Positions 12,428-16,907 of a stretch of DNA of 16,907 nt are shown here, piece after piece. The position numbers and the translations under genes were made by a program. A model generated the notes under the pieces. It had not been told where the DNA came from. It was given only the letters and a program-made list of their open reading frames with translations, and did no database searches. The DNA is taken from the NCBI GenBank assembly GCA_001509335.1, contig LGGY01000145.1:1-16907 (forward strand), written 5' to 3'. Source of the stretch: Fidelibacterota bacterium 46_43 (lineage in GTDB: Bacteria; Fidelibacterota; Fidelibacteria; Fidelibacterales; Fidelibacteraceae). The first letter of the stretch is position 1, and every line of letters starts with the position of its first letter.

Positions 12428-13683
12428 CCGATATTAGTGAAAACCGACTCATCTGGATATTAAGCGAACAGGAAGACCTGATTGCTTTTCTTCGCGAGGA
12501 TTTATTAACGGAGACAATTCAGGTAAAAAGTTATTCACAGCATGATTTACAGGAAATAAAAAATGAAATACTTCATTTCACCCCGGATTTAATAATCAGT
12601 TGTCATCACAAGCTGACACATATCCTCTCCCTGGCAAACCGGGAAAAGATCCCCATCATGATACTGGTTTCGGAACATGAATCATCCGTCATGGAGGCTT
12701 ATAACCATTTCCCTGTTGTAAAAATCCTTGAAATGTCCCATCCTTATCAGTCCATACGACCCGTTGTGTCGGAATTTTTTAACGACCTGAGAAATCATGC
12801 CAGGAGCAAAATATTATTTATTATTCCGGACGAAACAGAACGGAATATCTTCAGAAATATCAGCCAGATATATAAATATGGAGCGACCTTTACCGAAACC
12901 TATGCCAGGGCAGAGGAGCTTCTTGAGATCAAACCCTATGACCTGGTGGTTGTCAATGTAGACAGTCCGGATGAGGATTCGGAGTTTCTACTGAGCAATA
13001 TCCGGAAACAGGATGCCAATCTGCCAGTTTTAGCCCTCTCTGCAGGCAATAGACGGGTTATGTTCCACAGTCTCTACGATCTGGGTGTGAATGATTTTCT
13101 TCACATCCCTTTTGATATCGATGAACTTACTCTCAAAATCTCCTGTCTGCTCCGAACCGTCCTTTCCATGAAAGCTATCAAGAAGTTATCGGAGTTGGAT
13201 TATCTGACTCAGTTACTGAACCGCCGAAGTTTTTATGACCAGATCATGCCTTATATCAACCTGTCACGGCGTCAGAATTTGCCTTTTTCCATCATCATGT
13301 CGGATATTGATCATTTTAAACGGATCAATGATACTTTCGGTCATGATACAGGTGATAAAATTTTGATTGAAAGCGCAAAAATATTGCGGAATAATCTTCG
13401 TAATTATGATATTCTGGCCCGGTTCGGCGGTGAAGAATTTGTCATTTTTATATCCAATGTGAATGAAATCAATGCCATGTATGTAGCTGAAAAGCTTCGA
13501 AAAGGCTTCAAAGATACCTTAAATGACCGTTTGGATAAACCGATCACCATGAGTCTGGGTGTGTCCACCTGGTCCGGGGGAGAGGTGGATATTGATAAGC
13601 TGATCCGGCAGGCGGATAAAGCCCTGTATGTTTCCAAAAACAGCGGAAGAAATCGCGTAACGCATTTCAGGAATCTTCTCTGA
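12424..13683 (+). CDS. Diguanylate cyclase with two degenerate receiver-like domains (GGDEF family)
   Basis: Makes cyclic di-GMP from two GTP. 419 residues with no signal peptide or membrane helix. Residues about 8-122 form a first receiver-like alpha/beta domain, 128-245 a second, and 255-419 a GGDEF domain. The active site GGEEF lies at 335-339, metal-binding SDIDHFKRIND at 293-303, and an intact RxxD inhibitory site (Arg326-Asp329) sits five residues before GGEEF, so product feedback is likely. Both receiver-like domains lack the phospho-acceptor: in the second, DLVVVNVDSP puts Asn178 where Asp is expected; in the first, DLIISCHH puts Cys60 there. Input is therefore probably by binding or dimerisation rather than phosphorylation. 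The start overlaps the hldD stop; dusB follows after 5 nt. Confidence 0.92.
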   Translation: MTDISENRLIWILSEQEDLIAFLREDLLTETIQVKSYSQHDLQEIKNEILHFTPDLIISCHHKLTHILSLANREKIPIMILVSEHESSVMEAYNHFPVVKILEMSHPYQSIRPVVSEFFNDLRNHARSKILFIIPDETERNIFRNISQIYKYGATFTETYARAEELLEIKPYDLVVVNVDSPDEDSEFLLSNIRKQDANLPVLALSAGNRRVMFHSLYDLGVNDFLHIPFDIDELTLKISCLLRTVLSMKAIKKLSELDYLTQLLNRRSFYDQIMPYINLSRRQNLPFSIIMSDIDHFKRINDTFGHDTGDKILIESAKILRNNLRNYDILARFGGEEFVIFISNVNEINAMYVAEKLRKGFKDTLNDRLDKPITMSLGVSTWSGGEVDIDKLIRQADKALYVSKNSGRNRVTHFRNLL

Positions 13684-13688
13684 TTGAT

Positions 13689-14678
13689 ATGCAATCTTTT
13701 TTAGAAAAACTCAGGATCGGGGTTCCTCTTTTTCTTGCCCCTATGGCTGGTGTTACGGATATGCCTTTTCGTCAGATTTGCCGGGACTTTGGTGCCGAAC
13801 TCAGCTACTCCGAATTTGTTAGCTCGGAAGGTGTTATCCGGAACAACCGGAAAACCCTCCGCTACATGATGTTTCAAGAGAATGAACGGCCCGTAGGGAT
13901 TCAGATTTTCGGTCATGATCCGGAGGTTCTGGCTAATGCAGCCGCTTTTATTGAGAAAACGTTTCATCCCGACCTTATCGATTTGAATTTTGGTTGTCCC
14001 GTTCCCAAAGTGGTCAAAAAGGGAGCCGGCAGTGCCGTATTGAAAGATCTGGAAAGGCTTCGGGATATTGCCTCGGCGGTTTCATCAGCTGTCACACTCC
14101 CGGTGACGGCTAAAATACGCTCCGGATGGGATGAAAACCATGGGGTGATTCCCCAAATTGCCCCGGTTTTGGAAGAGAGCGGCATTCAGCTTGTCACCCT
14201 CCATCCCCGGACAACACTCATGCGGTATAAAGGCCGAGCGGACTGGACCCTGATCCGGCAACTGAAAGAAAACACCCGGCTGCCGGTGATCGGAAACGGG
14301 GATATCCGTACTGCGGGTGATGCCCTGCGCATGATGGATGAGACGGGGTGCGACGGTGTGATGGTCGGCAGGGGAGCCCTGGGAAACCCCTGGCTCCTCA
14401 GCCAGATTAAAGCCGCCCTGACAGGGACAGCTATCCCGGAGAATCCTTCTCCCAAAGAAAAAATGGATCTAATGAGTCAGCATTTTAGGAAGGTGGTAAA
14501 ATTTTACGGCCCGGAACAGGGCTATAAAATTTTCAAATCCCATATATCATGGTATACCAAGGGACTCCCCCATGGAACCACCTTCAGGCAAAAAGCGAAT
14601 ATGTGTTCCTCAGTCCACGAAATGGAAGCCGTGATCGCCTCTTATCAAACCCTGTTGAAAGAGCTTTCTGAAGGCTAA
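13689..14678 (+). CDS. dusB: tRNA-dihydrouridine synthase B
   Basis: FMN- and NADPH-dependent enzyme that reduces uridines of the tRNA D-loop to dihydrouridine. TIM-barrel with APMAGVTDMPFRQICRDFGA at 17-36, VGIQIFGHDP at 69-78, the DusB/NifR3 hallmark DLNFGCPVPKVVKKGAGSAV at 98-117 with catalytic Cys103, AKIRSGWD, LHPRTTLMRYKGRADW, GNGDI and MVGRGALGNPW (flavin phosphate binding). C-terminal helical domain includes KSHISWYTKGLPHG. 329 aa is normal. The ATG is 5 nt past the cyclase stop with no strong ribosome site, suggesting coupling to the upstream gene. No terminator-like hairpin is evident in the 121-bp gap after it. Confidence 0.95.
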   Translation: MQSFLEKLRIGVPLFLAPMAGVTDMPFRQICRDFGAELSYSEFVSSEGVIRNNRKTLRYMMFQENERPVGIQIFGHDPEVLANAAAFIEKTFHPDLIDLNFGCPVPKVVKKGAGSAVLKDLERLRDIASAVSSAVTLPVTAKIRSGWDENHGVIPQIAPVLEESGIQLVTLHPRTTLMRYKGRADWTLIRQLKENTRLPVIGNGDIRTAGDALRMMDETGCDGVMVGRGALGNPWLLSQIKAALTGTAIPENPSPKEKMDLMSQHFRKVVKFYGPEQGYKIFKSHISWYTKGLPHGTTFRQKANMCSSVHEMEAVIASYQTLLKELSEG

Positions 14679-14683
14679 TTTGC

Positions 14684-14712
14684 TTGAAAGAACACCCAGT
14701 TTTCTCTAACTT
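14684..14712 (+). promoter_or_regulatory. Weak candidate promoter for lon
   Basis: TTGAAA (14684-14689), 17-nt spacer, TAACTT (14707-14712). The -35 is good (5 of 6), the -10 poor (3 of 6). It would give a leader of about 80 nt. The rest of the 121-bp gap (14679-14799) holds no clear hairpin, heat-shock operator or small gene. Confidence 0.22.
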
Positions 14713-14799
14713 TCATCTTCTGAGAGAGAGTATGCATGCAGATGCGGGAAATAAATAAAAAAGCTCACCCATTTACCATATTTTTGGAAAAAATAACGT

Positions 14800-16907
14800 A
14801 TGCCATCACCTAAAAAAAAGCGTAAATCCCCCGATGGTTCTGATCAGATAAAACTGCTGGCTATCGAAGGAAATGTCCCTTTTCCCAATATCATTTTTCC
14901 TGTCGTTGTCCGGGAGGAGCGCCATCTTCAATTGATTCAGGATGCCATTACGTCGGACCGTATTGTGGGGGTATTTGCCCGAAAAAACCCCGATGATTTA
15001 CTGGATGAATCCAACGATCTGTTTGAAGTAGGTGTGGCCTGCCTGATCCTGAAAATGTTTCAGAGTCCCGACGGTTCCATGCGTGTTTTATTTCGGGGAC
15101 TCCATCGTATCCGGCTGGATAAAATTATAAAGGAAGAACCTTTTCCTGTTGCCCGGGTTCATTCCCTGGTTGAAACTACCGGTGATGCGCTGAAAACGGA
15201 AGCCCTCACCCGGGCGATTGCAGACCTTTTCCAGCAAGTACTGGCCCTTTCACCGGTGCTGCCGGAAGAAATACAGGAAATTGTTTTTTCTATTGAGGAT
15301 CCCTCCAAGCTCAGTGATTTGGTTACCTCCGCTTTGAATCTAAAAGTCTCTGAAAAACAACAGATTCTGGAAGAAAACCGTATCACCGAACGGTTGACAA
15401 TTTTAGTCAGGCTGTTGAAGAAGGAGCTCAAACTGATAGAGCTGAATGCCAAAATTCACGACCGGGTCAGCTCTTCTCTAAATCAGACCCAGCGTGAATA
15501 TTATCTTCGTGAGCAAATGAAAGCCATTCAGAATGAACTGGGCGAAGATGAAGAATCCAATCCGGAACTCCTTGAAATCCGCCAGAAGATGGATAGTCTG
15601 CCCCTTTCGCAGGAAGTCCGGGATACTGCTGAAAAAGAATTGGAACGGTTAAAACTGATGCATCCCTCCTCATCGGAATATTCCGTGGGGAGAAATTATC
15701 TGGATTGGCTTCTGGGGCTTCCATGGGGTGAAAAGACCGATGCCATGCTGGAACTGAAAAAAGCGGCAGCTATTTTGGATGCAGACCATTATGGCCTGGA
15801 AGATGTTAAAAACCGGATATTGGAGTTTCTGGCTGTTCTTTCTTTGAATAAGGAAGCCAAAAGTCCTATTCTTTGCTTTGTCGGACCGCCCGGTGTGGGA
15901 AAAACATCGCTGGGGCAATCCATTGCCAGGGCGATGGGACGGAAATTCATCCGTTTCTCGCTGGGAGGCATGCACGATGAAGCGGAAATACGCGGTCATC
16001 GCAAGACCTATATCGGGGCTATGCCCGGACGTATCATCCAGTATATCCGGAAAATCGGAGTAAAAAATCCCCTGATCATGCTGGATGAGGTGGATAAGGT
16101 CGGACAGGATTTTCGGGGAGATCCGTCCAGCGCCCTCCTGGAAGTTTTGGATCCGGAACAAAATAATGATTTCAGGGATAATTTCCTGGAAGTTAGCTTC
16201 GATTTGTCCAATGTATTCTTTATCGCAACTGCCAATCAGGAATTTACCATCCCCGATGCCCTGCTGGACAGGATGGAAATCATCCATCTCCCCGGCTATA
16301 TTACACCGGAAAAAATTCAGATTGCCAAACGGTTCCTGATTCCCAGACAGATAAAAAGCGCCGGCCTGAAAAGCTCACATATTCGTTTTACGGCAAAAGC
16401 CCTGGAAAACATCATTGAAAATTATACAATGGAAGCGGGAGTCCGCAAGCTGGAGCAGAACATCAGCCAGATATGTCGGAAAGTTGCCCGGAAAATTGCC
16501 GAAGAACCCGGTACTCCCAGAGTAAATATCTCTACCCGGAACCTGGAGACGTATCTGGGCCCCCCCCTGGTTTTTAAAGAAGAGGTGCCTCACCGGGATA
16601 TGACAGGCATTGCTGTAGGATTGGCTTACACCGAATCTGGCGGGGATGTATTACCCGTGGAAGCCACCCTCATGAAAGGAACAGGCAGCCAGAAGATGAC
16701 GGGACAATTAGGGGAGGTGATGAAGGAATCGGTAAGTACTGCGATCTCTTTTCTCCGGGCTAATGCGGATGTATACGGCATCAAAACAAATCGTTTTCTG
16801 GATTATGACATTCATCTCCATTTTCCCGCTGCAGCAATCCCCAAAGACGGTCCATCCGCCGGTGTGACAATCACGACAGCTGTCTTGTCCGTCCTCTTAC
16901 AAAAAAA
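14800..16907 (+). CDS. lon: ATP-dependent protease Lon (C-terminus cut by window edge)
   Basis: AAA+ serine protease that degrades misfolded and regulatory proteins in the cytoplasm. The frame is open from the ATG at 14800 to the window end: 702 residues, of a usual 780-830. The N-terminal substrate-binding domain starts at about residue 18 (IKLLAIEGNVPFPNIIFP), a helical linker has QREYYLREQMKAIQNELGED, then the AAA+ module with Walker A GPPGVGKT at 362-369, GGMHDEAEIRGHRKTYIGAM, Walker B LIMLDEVDK ending at 433, and the arginine-finger region after FIATAN. The protease domain begins near 600 and includes PKDGPSAG with catalytic Ser686. The catalytic Lys, about 40 residues later, is outside. 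The ribosome site is weak (GGA 11 nt upstream). An initial basic PSPKKKRKS tail is unusual but short. Separate transcription unit from dusB is likely given the 121-bp gap. Confidence 0.96.
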   Translation, partial: MPSPKKKRKSPDGSDQIKLLAIEGNVPFPNIIFPVVVREERHLQLIQDAITSDRIVGVFARKNPDDLLDESNDLFEVGVACLILKMFQSPDGSMRVLFRGLHRIRLDKIIKEEPFPVARVHSLVETTGDALKTEALTRAIADLFQQVLALSPVLPEEIQEIVFSIEDPSKLSDLVTSALNLKVSEKQQILEENRITERLTILVRLLKKELKLIELNAKIHDRVSSSLNQTQREYYLREQMKAIQNELGEDEESNPELLEIRQKMDSLPLSQEVRDTAEKELERLKLMHPSSSEYSVGRNYLDWLLGLPWGEKTDAMLELKKAAAILDADHYGLEDVKNRILEFLAVLSLNKEAKSPILCFVGPPGVGKTSLGQSIARAMGRKFIRFSLGGMHDEAEIRGHRKTYIGAMPGRIIQYIRKIGVKNPLIMLDEVDKVGQDFRGDPSSALLEVLDPEQNNDFRDNFLEVSFDLSNVFFIATANQEFTIPDALLDRMEIIHLPGYITPEKIQIAKRFLIPRQIKSAGLKSSHIRFTAKALENIIENYTMEAGVRKLEQNISQICRKVARKIAEEPGTPRVNISTRNLETYLGPPLVFKEEVPHRDMTGIAVGLAYTESGGDVLPVEATLMKGTGSQKMTGQLGEVMKESVSTAISFLRANADVYGIKTNRFLDYDIHLHFPAAAIPKDGPSAGVTITTAVLSVLLQK

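Noticed and set aside
14683..14775. CTTGAAA upstream of lon as a heat-shock (sigma-32) -35 element
   Set aside because: No CCCCAT-type -10 lies 11-16 nt downstream; the CACCCATTTA further on is about 75 nt away. No CIRCE-type repeat is present either.
14800..14835. Lon N-terminus reads PKKKRKS, close to the SV40 nuclear localisation signal
   Set aside because: All other features are bacterial; a short Lys/Arg-rich N-terminal tail from an A-rich stretch explains it, and a nuclear signal has no meaning here.
15670..16287. Long open frame of 205 codons on the minus strand inside lon
   Set aside because: It runs antisense to highly conserved AAA+ coding sequence, has a composition typical of a shadow frame, and no start signals or recognisable domain.
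1..16907. CRISPR arrays, tRNA or rRNA genes, insertion sequences, phage genes
   Set aside because: Looked for spaced repeats, tRNA-like cloverleaf sequence, transposase or integrase motifs and terminal inverted repeats; nothing supports any of them.

Overview
The window reads as a gene-dense stretch of chromosome from a diderm (Gram-negative) bacterium. It encodes a heptose epimerase for LPS core sugar (hldD), a lipoprotein with a clear lipobox, and futalosine-pathway menaquinone genes. Shine-Dalgarno sites are common and TTG starts appear twice. No single gene fixes the phylum. The mix would suit a lineage near the FCB group or a similar uncultivated phylum, but that is a guess. I see no rRNA, tRNA, CRISPR array, transposase, integrase or phage gene.

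Layout. (1) 1-1065, minus strand: two small genes of unknown function (61 aa, and a 78 aa membrane protein with a TTG start), then an acidic 43-codon frame that may be the frameshifted tail of the membrane protein, then the 5' part of gltX, which runs off the left edge. (2) 1209-3115, plus: mqnE-mqnA, two futalosine-pathway steps with overlapping stop and start. (3) 3100-7331, minus: a tightly coupled four-gene unit of tandem-GNAT acyltransferase, extended SDR reductase, NfeD membrane protease and slipin (SPFH). Three of its four genes overlap by ATGA or lie 1 nt apart. (4) 7430-11337, plus: namZ-like exo-N-acetylmuramidase lipoprotein, a small exported protein, a PP-loop RNA-thiolation-like enzyme with a C-terminal RNA-binding domain, and murQ. 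(5) 11459-13683, plus: hldD overlapping a GGDEF diguanylate cyclase whose two N-terminal receiver-like domains lack the phospho-acceptor Asp; dusB follows 5 nt later. (6) 14800-end, plus: lon, cut by the right edge before its catalytic Lys.

How the genes fit together. namZ and murQ belong to one pathway, recycling of MurNAc from peptidoglycan; the kinase or PTS step between them is not here. mqnA and mqnE are consecutive early steps of menaquinone synthesis; mqnB, mqnC and mqnD are elsewhere. The most interesting unit is 3100-7331. Its GNAT-fold acyltransferase plus NAD(P)-dependent SDR resembles the bCerS/CerR pair of bacterial ceramide synthesis. Here the pair is translationally linked to NfeD and slipin, proteins of ordered membrane domains. 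That suggests a lipid-plus-microdomain operon, but the idea rests on recalled family resemblance, and no serine palmitoyltransferase lies in the window.

Non-coding stretches are short, none longer than about 145 bases. They hold a few candidate promoters (best: upstream of murQ and of the 61-aa gene) and two intergenic palindromes that could be operators.
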